Below are positions 10,554 through 21,562 of a stretch of DNA of 64,000 nucleotides, one piece after another. Under the pieces are notes generated by a model. That model was given only the letters and a program-made list of their open reading frames with translations. It did not search any database and was not told the DNA's origin. The translations under genes were made by a program, and so were the position numbers. This stretch comes from Heliocybe sulcata (lineage: Eukaryota; Basidiomycota; Agaricomycetes; Gloeophyllales; Gloeophyllaceae). Positions within the stretch are counted from its first letter, which is position 1. The number at the start of each line of letters is the position of its first letter. The DNA is taken from contig ML213539.1 of the NCBI GenBank assembly GCA_004369045.1, positions 88,091 through 152,090 of the forward strand, given 5' to 3'.

Positions 10554-11934
10554 ATGTCCATCAACGCATACTCACACAAGCCCCGTGTCCTGGGTTGGGC
10601 ACCCGTCGACGATACCTTTGACCAAACCATCGAGATACCCCGTGGCATGGAGCAATACTTTGAAACTCCCTGGACTGTGAGCGTGCAGCACATAACGTCA
10701 GGACATCATAAGCTGACCCATACGATACCTACAGTGCCATGCCGATGCGCCTTCAAGCGGTCCTTCCAACGCGTCCTCACCAGCGTCCATCCTCGACAGC
10801 CTTTCCTGTGAAGCCCCGCGCCGCCACCAGCGCGTCGCTCGCGAGCGCGACCCCAACCGCATCCCCCGCCCACAAAACCCTTTCATCATCTTCCGCTGCG
10901 AATACGTTAAAAAGAACACCAAAGCCGGCGACTCCGCCGCCGCCGCCAAGACCGCCTCCAAGCGCGCCGGGGAGGAGTGGCACAAGCTGCCCGCCGAGGG
11001 GAAGGCCTACTACAAGGCGCGCGCCGCGGAGGAAAAGAGGCTGCACCGGATCAAGTATCCGGACTATACCTTCAAGCCTCGGCGGTCGGAGACGAGGCAG
11101 AAGCCCTCCAGGACTGGACCGGTGGCCAAGGACCGCCAGGCTGGCGTGACCCGCCTGATTGCGCGCACTCGCGGCGAGTCTGCGTCGGGCTGCGAGAGTG
11201 CTTCGAGTCCCGGTTCTTCTCCTGAGCCCGCATACCTATCGACGCCGCAGCCCAGTCCCTCGGACATCAGGCATCCTGTGCTATCGATGCCAGAGGAACG
11301 TTATCCCGCCACCGCCGGGCAGGCCTATCAATGCGTCCAAAGCCTCTACCATTCTCATGGAGAGTTCACGGGTTACGCCTCCGGCCTTTCGTATGCACCC
11401 TATGGTATGGCGGCTGTCAACGACGTGAGTAGGCGCAGCATTTTCGCATGTCAACCTCGAACTTACTGGATTCCGTAATAGGACGTATGGTCTGCGTATC
11501 CCAGCCAATATGAAGCTGCCAAGTTCCCAGATCAGCAGGCTATGACCACTGCAGACTCATACAACCAATACGAGAGTGGATCGCTCCTGCATCCGGAGCC
11601 CCAAGGTAAGCTTTCGGATTGCGTCGCTTGCTGTTGCGCTGACCGAGCCCTCGACCTAGACACTGGAATGCACGGGGACCTGTCCCTCCAAAACGAGACT
11701 GCCTTCTTCTCCCAGTACGTGCAAATGGGCAGCCTATCCGGCGAAGACGCGTGGAACCAGAGCTTCTACGACTCCAGCTCCGTGTCCAGCCACAGCTCTC
11801 CCTCTTACTTCGACTACTCGTCTCCTTCATCCCAGACGCCGTGCGAGGAGTTCGAGCGGCTGGCAATGCCGCACAGGCAGGCGAAAGTGGCGGGCATGTG
11901 GCCCCATGATGCCGCGAGCGGCAGTCAGAATTAG
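10554..11934 (+). CDS. HMG-box transcription factor (MATA_HMG type)
   Basis: Predicted nuclear DNA-binding protein of 403 residues. Exons are 10554-10676, 10735-11424, 11482-11605 and 11660-11934, with 54-58-base introns and agreeing phases. The HMG box covers about residues 83-155: RIPRPQNPFIIFRCEYVKKN, then KRAGEEWHKLPAEGKAYYK and HRIKYPDYTFKPRR. The rest is Ser/Pro/Tyr-rich and probably disordered, as in activation regions. The box is of the MATA_HMG kind found in mushroom regulators of m ating and fruiting such as Prf1/Pcc1-like factors; I infer a developmental role but cannot name the orthologue. The ATG at 10554 is the first ATG in frame, preceded by ACGAACA. Confidence 0.88.
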
Positions 11935-14355
11935 GGGCCGTGCCATTGCCTACGACCTAGCCACGATTAGTCCCGACTCAAGAACGATCAGTGACGAGAC
12001 GATATACCACGGGCAGGTCCCTTCCACTTCACGAATATGCCACTCATGATTTCCATGTCCTATGCTTGTAACGTTCAACTATATGTGTTATGATTATCTG
12101 CTGCAGGCCGGCGTTCTCTGGTGGTTTTGACGGTGTCGTATGCATTGTACGCGTAGAGTGGTGTATAGTACTGTAGTCCCACGCGAGCCTGTATTGATAG
12201 CATTTCGAATTCGTATATCAAATTAGACTTGTGTTCCTCCCGATCCGTTCGGGTCCGATGCACTGACCCACTATCAAGTCCGAGCGGTTGACGTCGACTG
12301 ACTGAAGATCTGCATCAATATCGTTCCGTGAAAAAGATAGATGAGCAATTCACCGGCTTGGTTTGACCGGCAGCACTAGTGTCGAGATGGGAGAGGGGAC
12401 CAAACGGTGCAAAAAACTTGTACCAGTCAAGGTATATCCGGGCCGGAATACTAGGTCGAGTTGTTGATGCAACTAATGATATTCCGACGACTACTTTGCA
12501 TATTGTCCCCGCGAATGGCCTTCTTTTTCTTTTTGCGCGGGTTGAAGAGTACTGTCCCTTCGGTCCCCCCAGGCATCGACTAGATTTGGGGTGAGCCGTC
12601 GCTACCCAGCGCTACATTTAATTCGGGCGTCATCTGCAATTTCGTTTCAACCGTTGTCCACGAAAGGCATAGATGTGTATAGCAGATAAATTTGCCTGGT
12701 TTGCTTGGTAGTATAGACTGCAGAGACGTCGCCAGGGCTCGACAAGACGCAGCTGGCTGGGCTGTCGCGTCACGCCACAACTTGTGGAAGTGGGCCATTG
12801 CTACGCATGGCATTGTACGAGTCCTGAGTTTGCAATTTTCTGAAGTAAGTTAGGTGCATTCCACTTAAATATGGTGCACAGCAGTAAATGCAATAATGTA
12901 CAAGTAGCTAATACATTATATATATACATTGACAGAGGCACTATCTACAAGAAGATCAAAAGCACAACACCACATACTACCTAAATACTAAGGGGAAAAG
13001 AGAAGTAAGTTGATAAGCAGAAACTGATGTAGAAGGACATAGGCATGTGGAGGCTACTGGATGGTGCCCACCAAATTAGCAGCATTATTCACTTTGGGGA
13101 ATTTATCTGTCCATTTGTAAGCAGTTTTGTGATGTAATCTGCTTACATAAACATTACTAACAACTTACCTGAATGCTTCTGGTTATTCTGAATTTTTGCG
13201 CATTTTAGGCGATTTATTTGAGTTTATTCACACTACTGAAAGTCATATGGCGTTGTCCATGTGGTTATATGAGCGGAAATCTAGGTTTGTCCAACAGCTC
13301 TTGGTTATCCTGATTTTTTTGCGCATTTTACCACTTAATTTATGCTGCTGGAAGCCAATCAGCACCATCTTTTGTGCTTATAAAAGCGTGGATTTTCGGA
13401 TGGCTTGGTGCTGCTGATTATCCCGAATTTCTATGTATTTTTTGAGTTGATTTCAATGGGAAAATGCCTTTATACAGGATTTGATACATAGCAGCGTGTT
13501 ATTAATAGCACTTATAGCACTGCCTCCACCTTCCAGAATATTTGGTGATTTTTTCGCCATTGTTTCCCTATTTTCTTCGCTGTCTGTGAAGGCAACATGA
13601 GCTTACATCATGCTGATTATGTCAGAGCATGGCTATGACGCACTTGCATGTTCCGATTGTTGCAATTATTTCGCTGCATGTGCGTCATAGTTGCCTTAAT
13701 GGGAACCCATCACAGTACAACTACAAAACTTTGTAGTCACTAGTAAGTAGCGCTCTAGTATAAGGTAGCAGCCAATCAGAAGGCAGGATTCCCAACCGGG
13801 GCGGAAATCTCGTAGTTGAAGCTCCGACAAGCATCTCTCACGGTAAGCAACAAGTAAGTATGTGATTTGTAGTCTCCATTTTATTATAACGCCCACTGCA
13901 GGCTCAGAATCAACCAGAAAATCACGAAAATATTTGGAGAGGTAGGTCATGCCATGTAGATAATATATTTGGAAGATGGGGTTGCTATGACAACCAGAGG
14001 GCGAGCACTGGCTGGATTACTGAAATGTGGCAATACAAATCCAAAATTGTAGTCTCGACTACAAACGGAGTTTCAATATTTTGTAGTTTTCACTACACTT
14101 TCAATTCCCACCACTTCTCGGCATTTTATTCCCACAGTCCACATCGTTCGGCATGAGGCTCTCAAAGACTCCTCCTTCGTTCCTCAGGACTCGTAACATG
14201 TGATTGTCAAGCAGCGCACGGCGGTCTCCCAGAGTCTCCCGCTGCTTCGACCGGCAACAGTATAGAGATTCGGATTCTGGAAATCGTCTCTTCTCCTTGC
14301 TCTTTACGAAGACTGAGAGGCGCTCGGCTGCTTCCCAATTATCCAGCGCCCCATC
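11935..14355. other. Spacer, AT-rich in its right part
   Basis: No coding exon is supported. From about 12840 to 14100 the base composition becomes clearly AT-rich compared with neighbouring genes, and the segment carries degenerate tandem and inverted repeats. Many copies of TGTAGT/ACTACA lie between 13716 and 14100. CTATGACGCAC (from about 13633) pairs with GTGCGTCATAG (about 13680-13690) across a 35-40-base loop. It is probably old transposon or satellite-like sequence. Confidence 0.5.
13181..13470 (+). repeat. Degenerate tandem repeat of about 115-120 bases
   Basis: Similar phrases recur at 13181 (GGTTATTCTGAATTTTTGCG), about 13303 (GGTTATCCTGATTTTTTTGC) and about 13415 (GATTATCCCGAATTT). 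TTATATGAGCGGAAATCTAGG in one unit corresponds to TATAAAAGCGTGGATTTTCGG in the next. The copies are clearly diverged. Confidence 0.5.
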
Positions 14356-15167
14356 ATGGCGGATGCAGTTAGCCCGTCCAACCCGAGCGCCAGCGACGGC
14401 TCGACGAGACGCCTCAATGCCGCTCTTCCCTGGCTGACGCGCATCGCGCAGGGATCCAGCTCCTTCATAGGAATATTCCTCGCGATTCACCTCACCGCGC
14501 CAGCGATGGCGAACCTCGGGGGCTCGTCCTTAGCTTCCCAAGTGATGGTACGTCCGTCGCAGTCATAATTCCGCTGTCACTCCTTGCTCTCCTCACCGGG
14601 CATACAGCTTCTCGGTAGAGAGTACTACCAGACGCCTTTCGGCGAGGCCTCGCTGGTCCTGGCACCGATCGGCATCCACGCCTTCACCAGTATCACCAAG
14701 CGTTTTGTCTCGCCACGAAGAATCCGGCCTATACCAGTGTCCTCACAATAACAGGCTACGCCATGTTCTTCGTGTTCGCGCCGATACACTTCATCACTCA
14801 TCGACTCAACCCGACTTCCCCTGATGCCCCAATTTACTCCGTCGGACCCTCCGAGCTAGACTACGAATTCGTCAAGGTCGGCTTGCAGACTTGGCCCTGG
14901 AGGAACTGGCTATTATATACAGGCCTTGTCATCTGCACCGCTCTGCACGCCGCAGAAGGATCAAGCTTAGTAATGTCCACCTTCTTCGCAAATTCGTTCG
15001 ATAGGAAACGTTGGAGGGCCAGGACGCGAAGAACAGTAGCTGCTCTTTCCACTATCCCGGTGCTGACAGGTGTTCTATCGATGGCGACGGAGCCTCTCAT
15101 GACCTTCTCTTCTCTTGCGCTGCGTTATCACGAATCATTTACAAAATCGTATATCTTCCGTCTCTAA
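14356..15167 (+). CDS. MCP1-like mitochondrial membrane protein (DUF1691), frameshifted
   Basis: Fungal DUF1691 protein related to yeast Mcp1, a mitochondrial outer-membrane protein that suppresses loss of ER-mitochondria (ERMES) contacts. Exon 1 is 14356-14547 and exon 2 starts at 14608 after a 60-base intron. Histidines typical of this haem-binding-like family are visible in FLAIHLTAPA, GIHAFTS and ALHAAEG, each in a hydrophobic segment. The frame breaks at about 14717: up to that point the frame reads TSITKRFVSPR and then runs into a TAA, while the next frame supplies KNPAYTSVLTITGYAMFFVF and continues to the stop at 15167. One missing base explains it; no intron can. Either the gene is a recent pseudogene or the assembly has a one-base error. 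The C-terminal end (RYHESFTKSYIFRL) fits the family. Confidence 0.7.
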
Positions 15168-15260
15168 ATACAAATGCGTTGCTCCTCATATTTGCGCTGT
15201 TCGTAAAGAATCGTAAGGCCAAGCTGGCCCGGGGTATATCTGTGCGTATAGACGCTCGTT

Positions 15261-18200
15261 TTAATGCCGAGACCTCATGCTCATGGTCCGCATGGTAGGG
15301 ACTGTAAATGAACGCTGTGAATGAAGATCCAGAATACGCGAAATAAAAGAAGGAGCTTACACATCATCAGTCCCTTGATGTCCTTGACTCTCGCCTGCTG
15401 CAGCGACTTGCGCATCAGCATGACCCTGATAGAAGCCCAGACGAGCAGAAGACATCCAAAGGCGATCGGGATGAGCCAGTACAGCGGCGAGAGGTGGTAC
15501 GACCCGCCGAACACGACGTGCAGGGGCGGAGTGTAGACAATAAACATGCCAAGACACGCTCCCGCAAAGATACCGCAGAAGTTGTAGTAATTGGCTACAG
15601 CGTTCTTTCCAAAGGGGAACTTGAACCTCGCCTTGACAGCGAATACCTACGCGCACGAAGGATTATGCCGGGATTCCAGGAGATGCGAGTACGACTTACG
15701 TTGAAGCACTGGATGATAAAGATGGACAGGTACACTACGTAGCAGCGTCGTCAGACGGTCTAACCCGCTTGAAGGCAACTTCCATCACCACTTACCAATT
15801 CCTTGCGCCTGACCGAGTGCACTGACTTGATCTGCCGCATCGATTGTCCGCCCTTGATAATTCACAAAGAGCGGACTCGAGCTCAAAAAGTACGCTAGCA
15901 CCAGTTGGTCAGCACGAAGGAAAGAAGATGTCGTGCAAGCACTGACTCGTGCCACTAGTGCTGGCAGTCTGCGCTCTCCTCAAATCACTCGGAGAAAACC
16001 CCGCCTTCCAAAACACCACAAAATAAGCCACCAGTCTATGGTGCAAAATTTCCTCAGCATGTGCGTCCGACAGATATACGAATATTCGTCACTCACCCGC
16101 CGACCATCTCAATGACGCCAGCTTCCAGATAGGCATAACTGAGCAGCTTCCTATCGACCAGCGACTCCGCGTCGGACTCCTCGAACTTATCCTCCCAGAA
16201 CTCGCGCATAAAAGGAGCCTTGATCTGGCCCCATAGGACAGACAACCGACTTGGCCGTACGATCTCCTGCGTCTCCGGATCCCGGCGGAGAGTCTTAGTC
16301 CGACGAAGCGCGCGTTTCTTGATCATCGTTATTGTGTTATCAGTAACCGGTTTGCGGGGTGGCATGCGCATCAATCCGTCCGCCGTCTCAGGCTTGTCCC
16401 AAGCAAATGAGAGCTGACATGCAAGGTCACCGTGGTTATCGTAGTCATGGCCCTGCAGGACTCACTGCGACGAATAGCTCGAAACCAAGGTCTGGTTACA
16501 TGCGAAATGAGGTATCACCCGGACTGATAGCAGTCGCGGCTTACCGATAACTAAGATCAGAATCGCCGAGAGTGGGAGGGGTATAGGAACGACAACATCT
16601 ACGAACAAAGAGTTCAGCACCATGATACTGCAATCGTAGAGTCAAGGGACGCACAAAGGAGCTGGGGTATGACTTCTGGAGTACTGTGCGAGATGGTATA
16701 TCTGTCGTGCGGATGTAAGTAGATAGGTCAAATTATACTTGCCAGCAGTGGACATACTGGATGGACCGCTTCAGATTGACAAAGATCTGCCGCCCTTCAG
16801 CAACACCCTCTGCAAAGACAGTCAATGTGTGTCCCCGCTTGCTCCTTTGGGATACCACTTACTAACGGTAGATGCAAAGTTATCATCTGGCGAAACTCAG
16901 TCAGTGGGACTTCCTCGGGGCGCTGCAGCAGCCCTTACCTAGCAGAATCATGTTTGCAGCCTCCTTCGAGACATCTGAACCGGATATATTCATAGCAATG
17001 CCCAAATCCGCCTAGGGGCAGCGTCAGAAGGATCAGCGACAGGGAAAGTGCAGCATGCCAACCTTCTTCAGCGCCGGAGAATCGTTGACACCGTCACCGG
17101 TACTGCGATAATTGAGCTCCCGCAATGTCAGTAGTATACAGATGATTACTCACACCCCGACGATGTGACCCAACGCCTGAGCATGCTTGACTAGAATATC
17201 GATGAGTTTTCCGAGCCGTACGCCGTTGACCTATACGACCTACCAATTTCCAGCTTATGCTTCGGAGATGTCCTAGCGAACACGATTTCTTGCTTGCTAA
17301 AGACTGCGCACGCGGCGTCAATATCAATGTAATCTACAACGCAGCCCGTTGCTTACTTTGGTCCCATTGCCATCCCTGAAGACTGTCGATGTCGTCGCCG
17401 TGAACAACAACAGCGGAAACCTCATCTTCGTAAATCTCTTCAATTGGACGACCAGTCTTGGTGCTCAGGGACTCCCGAGTATCTCCGAGGATAAGGTTGA
17501 TCTTGCGAGCAATGGCTTCAGCCGTCTTAGGGTGGTCACCTGTGGGAGGTCCCTCAGACGACGTCCATGGCAAGGGTAACAGTGCATACCAGTCACCATC
17601 ATGACCTTGATACCGGCGAGACGCAGGGTACCGATGGCTTCGCGGACACCATGCTTGGGTGGATCTTCAAGGGAGACTAGACCGGTAAAGCAGTATTCGG
17701 AACTTGGGTAATTAACGTCCGTCCTTGAGAACGCGTAGTCCGCTGGATATTGTTCCTTGGACAGCAAGAGTTGTGCGCAAGCAATGACACGGTGACCTCG
17801 GGAAGCCATGTACTAGACAGGATATCAGCTGTATTTCCATACATCTGCTCATGGTCTTACATTGTAAGCACCATCATACGCAGCCTTGAAGGCCTCGGTA
17901 ATCGGTTCAATTTTGCCATTTTTGAGGTACGTAGAGCACTTGGCCAGGACACGTTCAGGAGCTCCTTTGATGTATAGTGTTAATGAACCATCAACGTGTG
18001 GTTTATTCACCTGTATAGATCTTGTAAGCCAGGTGCTACCCCTACTCCAAGGTACACGTACGATGACCAATGCCCACTTGTTTGTAGAGTTAAAGGGCAC
18101 TTCAAAGACCTTGGGATGTCTCTTCACATAGTCGTCGTAGTCGACCAGATGACGCCCAGCGAATCGGATGAGCCCAGTTTCGGTGGCGTCACCCAGTATT

Positions 18201-20277
18201 GTTCGTTCTGAGAATGGGACGTTGGTCCGGTCGAACTTAATCCGGGAATTCAGAGACGCATTGCTGACAAGCTCTGACATTCCGGGCTTATCGAATGAGA
18301 AGTTTTCTGTTTCTTGTTCGTCATTATTCGACTGCGCGGAGGTGCCTTAAGACCGTGTAATCCACAATAGACACAATAAATACCTGGAAGGCTGAGTACA
18401 TCCGTTCGCCGCTCCAAAGGTTCGTGACCGTCATCTGGTTCCTGGTGAGGGTGCCAGTCTTGTCCGTTGCCAACAAAGTCAGCTGTATGATGTACTGCTG
18501 GTTAGTCATCGGGACGTGTCGAGGAGTGGCAGGGATTTACCGAACCTGGACAGAAGCGGGTGAGGAGAGCGTTTCGTACCGAGATAGCACTGGGACATAC
18601 CGAGAGTTTCGACACCCTGCAGATCCTTCACCAAGACATTCTGAGCAGCCATCCGCTTTGCGGCGATTGACAGTCTTTGCAAGCGTAAGGAAAGTAAAGC
18701 AGCAAGAGGCAGTACTCACAAAAGCGTAACGACCGATGGAAGACCTTCCGGCACGAATGCCACCAGAATAGAAACGGCAAAGGTCACCGTCTGAGAGGCC
18801 TTGCCCTTGTAGACTGTCGTGATGCCGACAACGAAAAATACGATGGCAAATAGTATAGCAATAGTAGAGACCATCATGACAAAACGACCACTACGCACAG
18901 GACTCAGTACGTCCAGGACGATATGATCTCGTCAAGATCAAACACTCACATCTCAACTGATAGTGGGCTCTTATTCCCGCTTTCTCCACCAGTCAGCGCC
19001 GCAATTTGACCTGTATGGCATAGACAAGTCAGACTCGGGAAATGTCACAGGGATCTAAGGCAGACGTACCGATGAAAGTATGATCTCCAGTCTTGACGAC
19101 CACTGACCCAGAGTTACCATGTGGCGAGGAACGAATGACTACGAAGGGCCGGCTTACCTCCCCATCCCTCCCCGTTCACAATGAGGGTCGAATTGAATAC
19201 CTGCGCCGCATTCAACTTCGAATTGAGACAAGTGAATAGTTACCATACCAAATTCTCAGCTTCAACAGCAGAGCCTCGCGACCCTTCCGGTAATGGGCGG
19301 CGCTCCTGGGGTTCCGATTCTCCAGTCAAGTTACTGTTATCCACCTTCAAGTCGGTTGACCCAAAGATGATTAAATCCGCAGGCGTCTTGTCTCCGGTAC
19401 GCTGCGGGGCTTGACATCAAGGCTGCCCAATGAAAGGAGAGTTTTATGAAGACCTACTAGAAGGACGACATCGCCCCTTACGAGATCTGCCGCCGGTATA
19501 GATGTCAATGCGCCATTTCGAACGACATGGCATGAGGGAGGAATCATCGCAAGGAAGGAAGCGAGGATAGCTTCCGACTTCTGGAGCTGATAGAATTCAA
19601 TGAAGGCGTTCAGGAAAGCCACAGCGATCAGAATGCCCCCCAGGTACGTATTTTGGAAGTTATCCTTTGTAGGACATGATCTATTAGCGGCAACACGAGC
19701 GAAGACGAAGCGAATCACCTTGTAATCAATACCCAGGAGAATGTATTCCAAGATACCAGCGACGATAAGCAGGATATTGAACATAGTGAGTAGGCAGTCC
19801 ATATACTATGTTGAGCTAAGTACAATCCTTATGTCGTCAAAGAGAAGCAGTTCTTACCTTGCGGAAAGCCGATTTCTTCTTCGGAGGCGTCAGGATATTC
19901 GGTCCATCACGAGCCAATCTAGTCTTAGCTTCCTCCGGCGTTAATCCAGGCGAATGCTCAGGCTCCTTGACGTCGATCACGGTTCCGAGCTCGTTGCCCA
20001 GTTCGTCGAAGGTGTACCGATGTTCTGTAATATCAACATCCTGTCCCTTAGCCCCGTCACCCGCTTTCTTGTCTTTGTCCTCATGTAAGTGGTCATAACC
20101 AGCAGCGGCGAGCTCCTTATCCTCCTTCGTCAGTTCCCTCTTCATTTCCACGCCCTTGGGCCGCATTGGCCCCGTGCGTTTCTCCTCATTGACGTCTTCG
20201 GTCGCTTCAGGAAAAGCCACACGAGAAGAAGGAGAAACGACGTCGTTGGATAAAGCGGGCAGCGCTGAAAGGTCCAT
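15261..20277 (-). CDS. Type IIC P-type cation ATPase (Na+/K+-ATPase alpha-like)
   Basis: Large integral membrane cation pump. The ATG is at 20277 and exon 1 is 20277-19858. The N-terminus is hydrophilic, then HRYTFDELG and [17 protein letters not shown] mark the cation-ATPase N-terminal domain. Exon 2 carries the first transmembrane pair ([33 protein letters not shown]) and the actuator region, with SNLTGESEP in place of the TGES loop. [11 protein letters not shown] is M4, and DKTGTLT (Asp codon near 18464) is the phosphorylation site. KGAPERVL and [12 protein letters not shown] lie in the nucleotide-binding and hinge parts, and [13 protein letters not shown] (about 17063-17098) and [20 protein letters not shown] follow. 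The C-terminal span is [17 protein letters not shown], then [19 protein letters not shown] count roughly 20 exons. The extreme C-terminus is unsure: a last short intron gives a stop at 15261, reading through gives 15281. The IIC assignment rests on the similar lead-in and hinge; the ion is not proven. Confidence 0.85.
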
Positions 20278-20945
20278 GGCAAGCCCTAGACGCAGGAGTG
20301 AACAACAAGGAGGGTGAAAAATTCCTCCTTGACACCAGGGTCACCGAAGAGAGGTTTTATTTGTTGGTATGGTCGGAGATAGCATAATCTGATCCCCTGG
20401 ATACTGAAAATAGCTTCGGAGACAGACCAGATCGACCTGGGACGAAAGGAACAAGTTATCACAATTCTGGAACACATGCGCACCATGATTGGGCCCGCTA
20501 ACGGGATTGGAATGGCGCCAGCAGAGCCCAGCGAACAGCCAAAACCGCGCAGCGCACACTTCAGCCACCAGAAGAAAGAAAAGGAAGATCACGTGACACT
20601 CGAAACGCCGGGCGCTCCCTTCTTGTCAACCCTGGACAAGTCCGGGATGCCCAACCGCCTCGAGGCATCCATTCTAACACAGAATTTGACAGAGAAGAAA
20701 ATTAATACCGGTGAAGGCATGGTCTGGCGGTCTCCGAGTGTCACCGAGCTACGAGAGTAGCTTCCCATAGTTTCAGGCTTACCTTTCGCAGCATTACTGC
20801 CCTGCCTTGTACAGGACCTATGGAAAGGCAGGAATACGACCCATTTTGCGATGAGGGAAGATTGCCGCTGCCATATAGCATTGTTGAGATGGATAGGCGA
20901 GCTGGGTAGGCTGAACGTCCCGAGTAGCTGTGGCTCCGGCGCCCT
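20278..20945. other. Spacer and presumed ATPase promoter
   Basis: The left part is the upstream region of the minus-strand ATPase gene. No coding exon was supported and no clear TATA box was found. Confidence 0.4.
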
Positions 20946-21562
20946 TCACTTCGCGATAGCATCGCGAATCTTAATTGACTCCTCGTTATCTTCAGAGGGT
21001 CTTGTGAGCTGGAAGAGCAGCATTCGAGGGCATCTGGGCAGAGAAGACCCATCCACGATCGGATCTCGATAGAGACCGGGCTTGACGTACAGAATGGCTA
21101 GGACAAAGAAGAAAACAACTATCAAGAAGGCGTGATCTCAACAGTTACAAAGGTGGCTGGGAAATCGATAGGAGATCACATACCAGACAGTCTGGATAGT
21201 AGCTCTGAACGCTTACGGCGGCCCCGGTAAGTCCGGCCTCTATGGCAAGAATTGGGGTCGGTGTCGCATGCTACCGATTTAGCTTGTCAGCTGACAAATG
21301 CCAGAGAACTTACACATCCAAAGGCAGCTTTAGTCCTGACTGACAGCACCCAGGTTGAACACGCATTCCAGGTTGCAATCCTGCAGTACTGATATTCAAT
21401 GCACCCGACGAGATGGAAGAGGATGCTATGTTGGAATGCAGGAACGCAACTAAACATAACCTGGGATCCAGGAGTGATCGAATGATCGCACCCGCAAATC
21501 CAGATGAAGCCTAGTAGCGAGGTGCATATTGAGGATACGGCCGGCTCCAAGTTGTCGCGCAA
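20946..21562 (-). CDS. C-terminal exons of a multi-span membrane protein, unrecognised
   Basis: Three exons in agreeing phase are visible on the minus strand: one ending at 21314 (upper border unclear, open to about 21560), then 21270-21180 and 21136-20946 with the TGA at 20946. The first reads SICTSLLGFIWICGC and YCRIATWNACSTWVLS, the second ILAIEAGLTGAAVSVQSYYP, the third HAFLIVVFFFVLAILYVKP followed by a hydrophilic tail ending IKIRDAIAK. Several segments are long and hydrophobic enough to span a membrane. A plausible earlier exon lies at about 22520-22640 (GDALLITLAYLAWMRAFF), but I could not link it. The family is unknown to me; these multi-span proteins are common and uncharacterised in mushrooms. 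Confidence 0.4.

Noticed and set aside
20476-20760. Plus-strand open frame of 94 codons beside the ATPase gene
   Set aside because: Low-complexity hydrophilic translation, no splice partners and no recognised family; overlaps the expected promoter of the ATPase.
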